Shown in pieces: positions 1-11,690 of a stretch of DNA of 64,000 nt (the first letter of the stretch is position 1; each line of letters starts with the position of its first letter). The DNA is taken from positions 4,019,001 through 4,083,000 of the forward strand of contig JAQFVV010006305.1 of NCBI GenBank assembly GCA_028023455.1. Direction: 5' to 3'. The stretch comes from Epiperipatus broadwayi (lineage: Eukaryota; Onychophora; Udeonychophora; Euonychophora; Peripatidae). The notes beneath the pieces were generated by a model, which did not search any database, was not told the origin of the DNA, and saw only the letters and a list, made by a program, of their open reading frames with translations. The translations under genes and the position numbers were made by a program.

Positions 1-102
1 TTCAGTGATTCAGAAAAAAATAAACTAACATCATATTCCAGTAACATTCTCCATATTTATGGTCTACATAAAATCCATATAAAATATGTTCCATAAGATC
101 TG

Positions 103-960
103 TTGTTAATTCTAAAAATTCACTTTGCCAAAATTTGTCAAGATTTCTTCTCAAAAGTTCTTAGTCCTTTGGCATATAAGACTTTGTCTTTTGTCAGGGA
201 TTTTAGACATTTTGTGCAATTAATCAAGAACATAAAAATTGATAGAATTGATGTACTAGTAAGCTTTGATGTGGAAAGTTTATTTACAAATGTACCATGT
301 GAAGAAGTATTGTCTTTTGTAAGAAAAATATTAAATGGTGATAGTAGCTTAAAAACTAGAACAACTCTTCCTACTGAAAGTACAATGGAACTATTAACAT
401 TCTGCTCACAAAATAAATAAAAAATGGCTATGGGCTCATCACTGATTAGCAATATTTACATGGAAGAACTTAAAAGCACAGCCATAAAGGTTACCATATA
501 TCTACCTAAAGTTTGATACATTTGTTATATAGCCACATGGTGGAGCATTACTACAAACTTTCTGGAAACATATCAACTACATATGCCTTTCAATTAAATT
601 GACAATAGAAGTCAGAACAAGAACAAAATTTAGCATTCTTAGACAATCTTGTGACAAGACTCCCTCATGGCAAAGTCAGAACTACAGTTTACAGAAAACC
701 CACACATATAAGAAAATAGAATATACATGCAATCACATCAGAAACACAAAATATGGAGTTATACTATTACTATGGAACAGAGCAAAAAAAAAAACGTTCA
801 GAAACCAGTGATTTGAAAAATAAAAAAATCTACATAGAACAAACTCTTATGAAAAATGGTTATCCATCAGCTGTTATTAAGAAAACCTTAAATATATAAC
901 AAAAAGAACCATCTAAAAGAAAAGAATTATTGTTACAGTAGTGTATCTACACATACCAAA
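103..960 (+). pseudogene. PLE reverse transcriptase, fragmented
   Basis: The first open stretch (103-420, 105 codons) contains FDVESLFTNVP, the signature of the PLE RT palm motif that carries the first catalytic aspartate, preceded by a segment like the PLE stretch LSPLAYKTLSFVRD. After a stop at 418-420, the frame at 424-490 reads MAMGSSLISNIYMEEL, matching the PLE block MGSPLSPxxANIYMExxE. The YxDD catalytic box expected next is degraded (around 515-530). Further pieces resemble the PLE YRKPTHTxxYL block (about 690-720) and the later block with ...VVYLHIPKIADRI (about 935-980). An intact PLE RT is one uninterrupted ORF, so this is a pseudogene with several frameshifts and stops. Confidence 0.82.
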
Positions 961-1029
961 AATAGCAGACAGAATTTAAAAAAACCTGCACTCAATATAA
1001 CATTAAAACAGCTTCTTGCATCTACAAAG

Positions 1030-1290
1030 CCTGAACTTGAATTCCTGAAAAGCAAAAACTGCATTTATGAATTAACATGTGAATGTGGAAGAATGTATAT
1101 TGGTGAAACCTGTTGCCCCATTGAAAAGTATTTACAACAGCACAAACTGATGATATGAATAGAGATAGCAGAAGTGTCTAAGATAACATATCATGTACAT
1201 GCCAATGAACATGTGATCAATTGGGAAATTATAAAACATTGAATAGGAAGGAAAAGGTACAAACATAACAATTCAAAGAAGCTGTTCATA
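1030..1290 (+). pseudogene. PLE GIY-YIG endonuclease domain, degenerate
   Basis: The frame starting at 1059 encodes CIYELTCECGRMYIGET, followed by a segment ending in LQQHK, the pattern of the GIY-YIG nuclease fused to the C terminus of PLE RTs: the IYE/MYIGET pair stands for the GIY...YIG core, with the CxC of the PLE-type zinc-binding lead-in. A stop follows at about 1156. The nuclease nicks the target DNA during insertion. Further downstream the frame is broken, with only short recognisable pieces to about 1290. Confidence 0.8.
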
Positions 1291-1429
1291 TGACAATGAT
1301 GAATAATTGCATAGGACAACCTATTGTAACTATAAATTATATATGAACACCACTAACAAACTTTGCTCTTAGAAAAAAAGTGGAGAAATCAAAAAGATAA
1401 GTATATTAAATTTCTATTAACTGTTGCCT

Positions 1430-1510
1430 TTGGCAAGATAGCCCAGTTGGTTAGAGCATTAATTTAAAATTCAATATTTAAGAATCTAAGTGTCCTGGTT
1501 CATGAAACAT
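1430..1510 (+). other. tRNA-like module in PLE 3' region (copy A)
   Basis: Box A-like sequence (GATAGCCCAGTTGGTTAGAG, 1437-1456) and box B-like CTGGTTCATG (about 1495-1504) lie 40-50 nt apart, as in a tRNA promoter. The module follows the GIY-YIG region and recurs at the same place in the copies at 11.4, 12.6 (minus strand) and 15.9 kb. It does not fold into a full tRNA, so it is not a tRNA gene. It could be an internal pol III promoter, or a tRNA-derived SINE captured by an ancestor of the family. Confidence 0.6.
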
Positions 1511-1542
1511 TGTGCATATACTAAACTGTGTACGATTATTAG

Positions 1543-1600
1543 CAGTTGAATGTACTTTGAAAATTTAAATAAAGTTAAATTTTTCTAAAGACATTCAATA
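1543..1600 (+). other. Conserved stem-loop in PLE 3' tail
   Basis: TTGAATGT (about 1546-1553) and ACATTCAA (about 1590-1597) are complementary, with a second complementary pair, AAATTTAA and TTAAATTT, inside them and AATAAA in the loop. The same arrangement is present in the tail at 11.53-11.59 kb. The AATAAA may double as a polyadenylation signal. The role is unknown. Confidence 0.5.
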
Positions 1601-1640
1601 TTTTATATTAGATGATAAAAATAGTGCAATATATGAATAC

Positions 1641-2368
1641 AACTAAAATACCATCATCATAAACCTTCAGAAAAATATTAAAGTAATGATTCATTTTTTA
1701 CATAAATTAGGATGTTTAAATAAGTATAATTCAGAAATCTAAACATTTTCATTTACATTTAATATTTTATTAATTATCATAGTGAAAATGACTCAACTCT
1801 ATTTGGTTTAGTGCAATGGAAGACAATATAATATTTACTAAATTTCAAACAATTGTCAAAAGTCTGAGTAAAAAGTAATTCCTTTATACTTAAATAAAAA
1901 AAATATTTGCAATTGAAATGTGTTTCTTACAATAGAGTGAGACTTAGAAATCTAACATTTTCACTTGCATATAAATTTTATTATTTATCATAGCAAAAAA
2001 AAAAAAAAGCCTATCTGTTCACTGTATCCCAAGGGTAGAGTATATAATATTTAATATATTTTTAAACAATTTAAATAAAAAAGTAATCCTCTTATATTTA
2101 AATAAAAAACATTTACAATTAGAAAGTGTTTCTTACACTGGAATAATTCATAAATCTGAGCATTTTCGATAATGTGTTTCTAACAATTGAATGGTACTTG
2201 AATCTAAGCATTTTCATTTACTTATTGCTGCAATTTCATTAATGAAGCATTTTTATGTCCTGTACATCCTACACCTCCCCCCCCCCATTTGACAGCCTTT
2301 ACACAATAAAAGACAAATAAGCACTGGTTTTTACACATAAGTAATAATGCTTTTATAAAAAGCATACC
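1641..2368. repeat. Diverged tandem repeat (~205-214 bp) and AT-rich DNA
   Basis: The phrase AATCTRARCATTTTCRYTTR recurs, more or less diverged, near 1735, 1949, 2153 and 2203. GTAATTCCTTTA near 1877 and GTAATCCTCTTA near 2083 keep a 206-bp period. This gives about two full units (1729-2150) plus internally deleted partial units to about 2235. A C-run lies near 2277-2286. I see no gene. Confidence 0.65.
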
Positions 2369-3146
2369 TTCATAAAAGAAAATTAACAATACTTAAAAAC
2401 AGAAGAAAATGGAAAATACCTTTTTCCTTTTCGTTTTTTATGTTGTACTAATCCTTCGAAATCAAATAAAATGTTATAAAAACATATTTATAAACAACAA
2501 AACATAACACTTATATTAATTATATAAAAAGCCTTTTTCGGCAAATTTATTTTTTGCCCTTTTCAAACATGTCTTCCAAAAATACTACGACTACATATAC
2601 ATAGCGACATCTATGTTAATACATGATAAGTAAAAAATAAAAGACAAAAGAATAAAAGAATTATACAATTAGTATAAACAATTCATATAGAACAGCTGAA
2701 ACTGAATTGGACAGCCTATATTATCATATAACTTATACAACTCTACTATAATTTAAATCTTCATTTCGTAAAATGCATTCCAAACAATTATCCACATCAG
2801 TGGATAATTGTTTGGAATGCATTTTACGAAATGAAGATTTAAATTATAGTAGAGTTGTATAAGTTATATGATAATATAGGCTGTCCAATTCAGTTTCAGC
2901 TGTTCTATATGAATTGTTTATACTAATTGTATAATTCTTTTATTCTTTTGTCTTTTATTTTTTACTTATCATGTATTAACATAGATGTCGCTATGTATAT
3001 GTAGTCGTAGTATTTTTGGAAGACATGTTTGAAAAGGGCAAAAAATAAATTTGCCGAAAAAGGCTTTTTATATAATTAATATAAGTGTTATGTTTTGTTG
3101 TTTATAAATATGTTTTTATAACATTTTATTTGACTTCATAAAAGAA
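2369..3146. repeat. Large palindrome (334-bp arms, 4-nt loop) flanked by a 13-nt direct repeat
   Basis: Arms run 2462-2795 and 2800-3133 around a 4-nt loop (ATCA). Every stretch I compared base by base matches without an indel, and equal arm lengths agree with that. The repeat CTTCATAAAAGAA occurs at 2369-2381 and again at 3134-3146, immediately after the right arm, as a target-site duplication would. The left side then has an 80-nt extension (2382-2461) outside the palindrome. No ribozyme core or ORF was found in the arms. Such identity implies a recent event: a foldback insertion, a template-switch duplication, or a sequencing or assembly foldback artefact. Confidence 0.85.
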
Positions 3147-6100
3147 TAATTTATTTACAATTGTTTTAAAAAACGCTTCCTGATCAATTAAAAAAAAAAA
3201 AAACTAAATTAGAAAAATAGAAAGAAGATTCAATGAGCATTAAATAGCTGTTAAACTTTTTAGACTGTCAGTGAATTTTAGATTTTTCATCTTAAAATTT
3301 TAATTTTAAAACTCATCTGTTTCTACTTCAAATCAGTATTTATTACACGTCTGGTTAGGATAACAAAGATGTCAGAAATACATTAAAATACAGCTGTTCA
3401 GACTAGAACTTTCAAGATACTAGTGCTGATACGATTGTGAGCCACTTCCCCACTTCCATGAATAATTCCAAGCACAAACAACTATGTACAAGAGTATTTA
3501 TTATTTTAGATTGAAAGAAGGGAAAAACCTCACAAATTTTAAAAAGCACTCTTACTATCAGTTGTTTAACAGTCATATATTAAAGCCATGATTTTAATAA
3601 AACAACGAAAGTTCCAGATTCAAGACTTTAATTAAACATCACATGATCACCATTTCAGGGTGTGGCAATACGTATAGTGAGTTTTGTCTATTTTAATAAC
3701 TTTAATTAAAGTTTCTGGATCAATTTCAAGCCAAGGAAGGTTAAAATAAATCTTGGTTTGTTAAATTAAAATGGAACATCCCTGTTTAGCTGTGGTGATC
3801 AAGTATCGATCTCCTGAACAATTGAGAACATGAACATTTATATTTGTTGTACATTTAATCGGATATTTTACTCATGTTTTATGTCAGCAGGCTGCACTCT
3901 TTTAACATTCATTATTTAACTAAAGATCATTAATATTCATAATTTTAAATGTGAGGGATGGAGGAGAGAGGAATATAAAAATTATTTTTATATATGGTAT
4001 ACTTTTTTTATGATGACAATTTCGATATTTTTAAATATATTAAATTTCCTTAAAATATACATAGTTGTTAATTTAAATTTTACATCATGACAATGATATA
4101 TTTTAAACAAAATTAATAATTACAGTATAAAAGATGAAAATGAAGACAACATTTCTGATGGGATTTCAATACTATAATAAAGTTTTTATATAATCTTGTT
4201 ATTTTAATCAGCTTTATAATGACGAACGTTTTGGTTTAAATAGATTTTCTAAGTTTCATGTTTTAAAAATATATTTGATAAGTTTTCTGGGAAAATCTGA
4301 ATTATTTTGTCAGTAGGATGAACCAAATCCCGATGATAATTCTTGTTTATTAGTGCTAAGTTATTTGCTTGTCTTTTTTTTTTTTAAAAAAAGTATTATC
4401 AATTTTTAAATACGCCTTTTGTGATGTAGTGCAATGATAGAATGATGTGTATAACTATAAAAGTTCATAGGCAAAATTTAACGAACCATTTTTGACGTGC
4501 AAAAGTCACATGATCTTTTCAAAAACTGACTATTTGCTCAATTAAAATGATAAAATTTATTACATTGAATATTTTGACATTTGTTATAAGACTCATTTAA
4601 AGATATAATGTAGAATTTAAATGTTTAGAATTTAAATGTTTGTAAGGTAGAGATGCTTAGCTTAGAATTTATTTTCCAATTAAAAATACCCCCCCCCCCA
4701 TAGTTGTCTGTTGGCTAATTCAGAAATATTGATCAATAAATAAAAAAAAAACCAGTCTATTTTTAGTTAGAGAGTAAATGTCAAAATTGGTAAATAAATG
4801 TCCATGAAGTGATCGTAAAACAAATTCCTGATAGCAATGTAACGAATTATTAATCACTGATGCGTAACATTTAATACAACTATGAGTACTGAGTCTACGA
4901 TTTATCTTCCCGCCTTTTTTTTATACTTTTAATCATAATAAAATTAATAAAATGTTAATAGAAATCTATTTTCTTTTAATATTTTAGAAATAATCATGAA
5001 AAAATGTTAATAATTATTACGACACTAGCAAATAAATGCATGCACACATGTTGATATAAAGATTTTGTTTTGACAATCTACTCTAATTAACATATTAATC
5101 GATTTTATTTTATAAAGCATTAAAAGCTATATTAAAGAAACAAAAAGTATCCATAAGGTAAAAAAAAAAAAATATAAATTTATAACTTAAACTATAAAGA
5201 GAGAAAAAAAGAAAAATCAGTTTTTAAATGGACTATTGAAGAAAAAAGGCCTCTCCAAAGTAACAGTAAAAAGGAAATGTTCATCAGGTTTTCCATACAG
5301 GGTAGAAACAGTTTTGAGTGGTTTTTTAGCGAGATACCCATTTTCCTACCACTATTGGATAGTTAACCGGATTGACTATGAATTACTTACCTGAAGGAAA
5401 AATATAAAAACTGATTAAAATAAAAATAAAATTCCAACTTTTACTGAATCTAGATTTACACTCAGTTGAGGGAATGGTAGGAGGAATCTGGTACCACTAC
5501 AATATAGGCATATATATATATATAATGTACGCATTTCAATACTATCATATAATTTTTGTTCTTACAATAACAAATTTTAACTTATTCATTAATAGTAAAT
5601 AAGTATTAAATTTATTGTTCAGAATATTTTTATAATTTTAAGCCATTTTTCTTCTGTGTGTGCTAGCACACGCACACACGTTTATCAAATATTTTTACAG
5701 ATAAATGATGTTTGTATATACTTTACAATTGGGAAGACATGTATTTAGCGAAAATGAAAATAGAATAAAAAGCTGATGACAATTTGATATAATCCTAACA
5801 TTTCAAAGAGTAGATCAAATAGATTTAGTAAGTCTTTTCAATTTTAATTTGCCAAAATACGTATGGCCATATAAATAATTATTTTCTTTTTTCCTTTCAA
5901 AAAAATCATTGGTTTTAAAGTTATAGACAATTTTTCTCTTCTTTAATAATTCTTTCCAGAAAGCATTCACTTTATATCTCCAGAATACAAATTCCATTGA
6001 AATTAATATTATATTTGTTAATTTAATGTTCAAAAAATAGCTACCGTATTCTATTTTTCCTGAACTGCAAATATATGTTTATCTTTCTCAAGTTTGCATT

Positions 6101-8580
6101 ATGTTGCTTGATGTGTCTTGTGTCAGTAATTTCACCTGGTCTTTCATCAATCTATGAAATTTAAATGAAACTTTATCCTTGATGTCTAAAAAGACAACTT
6201 TTTGGGAACACATTAAACAATTTTATAATGACACATTTTACATATAAAAGCTATCTTAATTATTTAGTTATCGTTCTCTTTAACTTTCTGCATGATATAG
6301 TGCCATTGATAACATTATGGTTATAAAATAGTGGAAAATACAGAAAAACATTGTACTAAATCAAAATGAAAATGTACATACCTGTTAGAAGGTGTTATTT
6401 TTCTTTATTTGTGTGAAATAGCAAACCATCTTTATTTCGTCTACTTAATTCATAACGAAATGGAAGTTAATTGTTGTTTTCTATTTTCGATGAAACTTTG
6501 ATATTGCTATAGTGCATTTTTTAAAAAAGTTATTTTATCACACACACATATGTATACCATTATTAGCAACAATTTATATAAAAAAAGATATATCTATACA
6601 TACATGTATGGATAAGAGTCTTGTGAAGATCTCTAAATTTAATGTCTGGTGATTGAATAGTATATTAATATTTAACCAACATTATAATATCATAGTTTTA
6701 TAAGTCATAAATTTCACATTGACTATATTGACCAGCTTAGCTCCATATATGACTTTTTGAACTGACAATAAGAAAAAAAAGATTTTACATCAATGAGTTA
6801 TTCAAATCTATTTCATCAACACAGATTAATAAAATTGATCTACTTATAGTGCCTTTTAAATATGGAATATAGCTTTAAACAATAAATTAATCAAATAAGG
6901 TTGGGGGTGTGCCATTATCATATCCTTGTGCAATTATAAACATTTAAAATAATCATTTTATAGATTTCATAGTAATTTATCAGTTCCAAAAGAAAATAAC
7001 AGTCTTTATATAATTAAGTATAAACTTTGTTTTTAATATTTTAAATTTGAGTTAATATAAAACTTTGATTAAATATCAATCCATTTCTTATTTAGCAAAA
7101 AAAATAAATAAATATTAAATGAGACAAATTTAAAAGTAAAAATTCAGTTCTTAATTTATATTTGCCATTCTATGGATTATTTTAAAACTTTAGTTATGAA
7201 AAGCTATATCAGTTTTCTAATTTTAAATACTCTATATAAAAATTTGCTACTTTTGAGAGAATAAATGAATTTACATTGCTCTCTGAATTTGTTTTTATAT
7301 TGTCATGATTTTTATATTTTGTCTCTAAAGATTTTGTTCTCACTGTAATTATTTTGTAATTTATGACTTCCCTATAGTCTTCAATATTTAAACTCAATTC
7401 AACATAACTATTAAAGATATATACATATATATTATATTAATTTTTCAAAATATTAGCTTTTTATTATTAAGTTTTCATTTTTCAAATACATTTCAAAAGA
7501 AAAATGTAAACCTATGTTAATTATTCTACATTATTGTAAGCATGCCATAGTTATAAAAATAACTTCTGTTTTCTTATATCATGTTGTTAATCATTAAGGA
7601 TATCATATGAGGCTTGAGAACTGAAATGATGAGCTAAGAACAATTGTTCTATTATTAATTAACAAAATTGGAGATATTTCTTCATCTTTCTAGCTATGAA
7701 TTAGTCAACAATCCTTTAGCTTTTGAGTCCGTCATTTTTATCTGTCAACGAAACAATTCAATGTAGTTCAACATTCTAAAACTAAATGATGATTTTGTGT
7801 TTTAACATTTATGAATAGAAACTTTTATTATGTAAACATAAGTATAAAATACAAATTGTATACAAATTTTACTTTTCATCAGCAATTAAAATTTCTTATT
7901 CCACAATACCTTGAAAGGCTCATATGATTCTCAGCTTAATTTCGACATTTGTATTAGAAACAATTTTTTTTCTATTACTCTACTCAAGAGCCATCTGTTG
8001 TAAGTTTGAATAATGAATATTTTCTAGATAATAATATCTAAAGGTTTAATTGCCATTATCATCAAGTATCCACTGATAACTCAAGCTTACAGTAGATAAC
8101 CCTGGAATAAAAAAATAAATAAAATGAATTACTGCTCTTAATTCATAATACCTTATTTTTCTTCCCATGGTTTTGCTTTGTCTTTTTTTTTTTGACGGAT
8201 TTGAGAAAAAATTCATATTTAATATTGAAAAAAAAAAAAAAGAAACTTACAAAATAAAAACAAAATCGATCAAAATTGAAAATTGATTTAACAGTCCAGT
8301 AACATTAAAATTCTTAGGCTTTTTATTTAGATCTATCATCTGAGGTAACCATTTCCAATTTTCATTGACTTTTTATAGTTCAGGAATTATATTAGAAAAT
8401 ATAAAGCTTTTCTTTAGATCAATAATTTAATTTTGAAATATCCTCTTTACTTGAATTCAACTTTTAAGATTAAATGTTTGAGGAAAATTTGGCCATCTTA
8501 TTAATTTATATTCTGAAAGTAAAAAAAAAAAAGTTCACCGACAAATGTCAATAATTTGATATATAATCAAATTGTTTAGG
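3147..8580. other. Gene desert, AT-rich
   Basis: No recognisable coding, RNA or mobile-element signal. Small features only: a 15-nt unit (TAGAATTTAAATGTT) twice in tandem near 4612-4642, C-runs near 4689-4699, a perfect 14-nt palindrome GTGTGCTAGCACAC at 5658-5671 beside a CA tract, and short AT microsatellites near 5513. Open frames here are short and low-complexity. Confidence 0.6.
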
Positions 8581-8589
8581 TTTTTGTGC

Positions 8590-9075
8590 ATTATATATAT
8601 ATATATATGAAAAACAAAACATAACAGGTAATAAATCAAAATAAAATTAAACTTATAAAAGATTGTGTATTAAATTCATATGATATTATTATTCAAACAC
8701 CAATATTTATTAAAAAATTAAGCTATAACCAGCATATCTGCTATCGTCAGTAGCATATTCATTCTACATATATATATACATACACATTAAACTTTGAATT
8801 GAAAGCGTTAAACTTTCTGCATTTATAACTTTGATACATACCGTTTCAGATAAATATATTTATGATTATTATTAACAATCTACTAAATTAAAAAATACGA
8901 AAGCTTTTTTATTCATTACATATTTAATGTTGTCACTTTTCATTTGAATTTACACCAGAATTTATCTTATTACAATTTTATTTTCTTATTTGCACAACAA
9001 ATTTAAAAACCTTTCCCCTTATGTTGCATTGTTTTATTAATGCCCCCCCCCCTTTTTTTTTTTTTTTTTTTTCGA
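8590..9075. repeat. Short simple repeats: (TA)n, C-run and T-run
   Basis: (TA)9 at about 8591-8608. A run of ten C followed directly by about twenty T lies at 9043-9072, a C/T homopurine-homopyrimidine tract. Otherwise AT-rich with no gene. Confidence 0.7.
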
Positions 9076-9299
9076 TTTAGAATTTCTATTTCTCTTAAAA
9101 TTTAATTCCAATTATTTCATCATTAAATTTTGGGCTGAATCTATTTTAGCTTTATAAGTTACATATATACTTTAATGCTAGAATTAAATTTATTTTCAAT
9201 GAATATTTAAGTAATTAAAATCTTTTCTTAGAGATGGGATTTTCATATGTAAATCATTCTTTAATATTTTTGAAATAAAAGTATAATTCATATACTTGG

Positions 9300-9480
9300 A
9301 GTTTAAATATAATATAGGGGATTTGAACACAGACTTTCACGTTTCCTTCAGCTTTCCACTCTATCTCATATAACTGATACACATGACTACACACATTTGG
9401 AAAAAAATCTCTCCAATATATAGATTTCATGCTGAACTAGCACTCATCAGTTGGTCAGGCTTATCATCTACCACATACAT
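9300..9480 (-). repeat. tRNA-like repeat relic with a hammerhead-like core
   Basis: On the minus strand the segment ends in a box B-like GTTCAAATCCCC (about 9315-9327), and its sequence resembles 53.42-53.47 kb, so it is a dispersed repeat. Upstream on the same strand CTGATGA (9444-9450), a 4-bp stem II (GUGC/GCAU with a 7-nt loop, 9429-9443) and GAAA (9425-9428) fit the hammerhead core, followed by a possible 4-bp stem III (AUCU/AGAU). Stem I is not supported beyond 2 bp, so a ribozyme is uncertain. A 78-codon open frame at 9383-9619 on the other strand has no recognisable motif. Confidence 0.45.
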
Positions 9481-9930
9481 GTATAATCAGTGCTTGGTTT
9501 ATATTAAGATAGCAAATCTTCAAACTTTAATGAACAGGCTTCAATATATTCCACCCTCCAACTCTTCAGTCATTCATTCCATTGAAAATCTGATGGTATG
9601 TCCAAATCCCTCTTATTGATGTCAATATTATTGTTATGCTCATTTTAATCTGAAGTAATTCTGATCCCTCATGTATAGGACCTTGTCTACTCAAATATAC
9701 AGACAAGGGATAATCATTGTTTAGTAAGTTCAAAAGCATATATTCAATATTGTCATGTTAATTTCTTTATAAACATTTATCAGTCTTCCATCTGTACTTT
9801 TTATTGAACCTAAAGGATAATCTCATAAAATTTTATCTTCTCTCACCCACATAGAATGTAATTTTCCAAATATCACTGCACAACTATGTTTTTATGTGAT
9901 TTCTTCAAATATTATCTGTGTGCTTAGCAA

Positions 9931-9955
9931 TATATATATATATATATATATATAT
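9931..9955. repeat. (TA)n microsatellite
   Basis: About 12 uninterrupted TA units. Confidence 0.95.
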
Positions 9956-10018
9956 TACAAATCAATGTCTGTATTTCTTCAAAATAATATATGTAAATTT
10001 ATAAATATATATTAGAAA

Positions 10019-10112
10019 ATACACGTGGTCTAGAGGTCAGAGCGACTGCCTTGCACTTGCAGGCAGTTGCCCGGGTTGCGGGTTTGCGTCCCGGCCGATG
10101 CTATGACACTTA
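10019..10112 (+). mobile_element. tRNA-derived SINE-like head
   Basis: GC-rich block in AT-rich surroundings. TGGTCTAGAGGTCAGAGCG (about 10025-10043) fits a pol III box A, CTGCCT and AGGCAG (about 10047-10068) make an anticodon-arm-like hairpin, and the segment near 10078-10092 ending in GCGTCCCGG is a degenerate box B. An A-run follows. A functional tRNA is unlikely: the box B is altered and no acceptor stem pairs. Confidence 0.6.
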
Positions 10113-10124
10113 AAAAAAAACATT

Positions 10125-10480
10125 ACTTTGGAGCGCTTTCAACTATCCTTGTAGTTTTTGTCAACAAATAATTGGAAAGATCAACTTTCCCATAATTCCA
10201 TGACCTTAACGTTTGCTGCCTGTCTATTGATTACATTTTGCTTGTATTTATATATTAACATATGTAATTCCATGATCTTAACTTTTGCTGCCTGTCTATT
10301 GATTAAATTTTGCTTGCAAGATTTAATCAATAGGCAGGCAGCAAATGTTAAGATCATGGAACTATGGGAATGTTGACATCATGTAATTATGGGAATTAGG
10401 GAAAAGTTGACCTTTCAAAGTATTAGTTGACAAAAATTACAAGGATAGTTAAAAGCTCTCCTAAATATTTTTTATAAACT
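10125..10480. repeat. Inverted-repeat element with internal duplication
   Basis: Terminal arms near 10131-10167 and 10424-10461 pair (for example CAACTATCCTTGTAGTTTTTG against its reverse complement with few mismatches) and continue inward through the segment that includes CCATGACCTTAACGTTTGC. A unit of about 72 bp (10191-10246 and 10263-10319) is directly duplicated in the left half. A short perfect hairpin around 10290-10345 (CTATTGATTAAAT and its complement) forms the centre. It is a MITE or foldback type element, possibly the body of the SINE-like head just upstream. The 72-codon frame inside it is a by-product. Confidence 0.65.
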
Positions 10481-11029
10481 TTTAAGTACTGTATTTTTCT
10501 TCATAGTAAGAATAAACAAAGATTTTATCATTCTTGGATTTTACATTTCAATGTAGAGAAACACCCAGTCCTAACATGAAATTTAGAAAAAGTTAATTTA
10601 ATTGAATATACCGAATACCTTGGAAAAATATTAATAGAATTTCAACCATACCTCTTACAATAATATACTTATCAAGCTTATCATTACAAATATTAAATAC
10701 TAATCCCTTGAGAATAATAAAAGCAATTTATTCCAGGTTGTAATGAAATTGCCATTGCTTTCATAATAAACATTTGTTTTAAAAAGGTCAAAAAAATTGA
10801 AAACTAATTTGTAAAATTTCTTGATGATGCTAGAAATAAAAGACTATGGATGAAGAAAGCTTAGTGAATGTAGAGTAGCTTTTATAAAGAACAATCACTG
10901 ACAATGACATTCCCATTATACTTTAAACTTCTACACCAAAGACTGACAATACCAGAAACAGAATAATTAAAAAAATAACTACTAGATTATTTTCTCAAAG
11001 TTCTAATTTCAATCTAGAAAAACTAGAAA

Positions 11030-11240
11030 TAAGAGAAAACATAGTTTTATTCATATGTTGGACTGTTTTTATTATCTAATATTAAGTATTGAATGTCATT
11101 AGAAAAATTTAACTTAATTTAAATAAGGTTCCTCATAATTTCTCTACTTTTTCCTAAAAGCAAAGTTGATTAGTAGTTTCCATACATTATGTATAGTCAC
11201 ACTAGGTTGAATTATGGCATTATTCACTATTGCCACATGA
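11030..11240 (-). mobile_element. PLE 3' part, minus orientation (copy B-minus)
   Basis: Read on the minus strand this matches the PLE region from just before the tRNA-like module into the 3' tail (CCTAGTGTGACTATACATAATG at the 5' side; GACATTCAATACTTAATATT in the tail). The tRNA-like module itself is missing. It lies head to head with the plus-strand copy that follows. Confidence 0.7.
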
Positions 11241-11690
11241 GCAGCTAAAGAAACTGTTGACATGACAATGGTAAATAACTTCATAAGTCAACCTAGTGTG
11301 ACTCTTTGCTCTTAGAAAAAAGTGGGAAATCAGAAGAAACCTCATAGATAAGTATATGAAATTTCTACTGATTGTTGTCTTTAGCAGGATGGCTCACATG
11401 GATAGTGTGTTACCATAAAATTCAATATCCAATCATCTAAGGGACCAGGTTCAATTCCCATGTTAGTACTGTCACTGGTCAAGCCAGCAACACTTGAAGA
11501 AATGTTGTGCATATACTAACCTGTGTGCTATTACTAACAGTTGAATGTAATTGTTATATTTAAATGGAAGTTAAATTTTTCTAAAGACATTCAATACTTA
11601 ATATTAGATAATAGAAATAGTCCAACTTATAAATACAGTTAAAATACCATCATCACAAACCTTCAGGAAACTCAGAGTAAACATAACTTC
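11241..11690 (+). mobile_element. PLE 3' part, plus orientation (copy B-plus)
   Basis: Contains the end of the endonuclease region (remnants near 11290-11320), the best-preserved tRNA-like module of the family at 11393-11466 (box A near 11396, box B CAGGTTCAATTCCC at 11447-11460), the ACCTGTGTGCTATTACTAACAG segment and the stem-loop tail at 11533-11600. There is no RT. With copy B-minus it forms an inverted pair of truncated 3' ends. Confidence 0.75.

Larger units (their letters stand above)
1..1640 (+). mobile_element. Penelope-like element copy A (broken; 5' part missing or outside window)
   Basis: Order on the plus strand is reverse transcriptase, linker, GIY-YIG endonuclease, tRNA-like module and AT-rich 3' tail, which is the PLE gene order (RT then GIY-YIG). 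The RT and endonuclease are split by stops and frameshifts, so this copy is dead. The 3' tail, from about 1511 to 1640, recurs in the copies at 11.5, 12.4, 16.0 and 23.2 kb, which defines the family within this window. The element may begin left of the window. Family assignment rests on motifs that I recognise, not on a search. Confidence 0.85.

Noticed and set aside
2462-3133. Hammerhead motif in the perfect palindrome
   Set aside because: Both strands of an arm were read for CUGANGA followed by GAAA; none is present in correct spacing.
5766-5800. CTGATGA word as a hammerhead core
   Set aside because: No stem II and no GAAA follow it; a chance heptamer.
10019-10112. Functional tRNA gene
   Set aside because: Box A is good and the anticodon-like arm pairs, but box B is altered and no acceptor stem can be drawn; a SINE head fits better.
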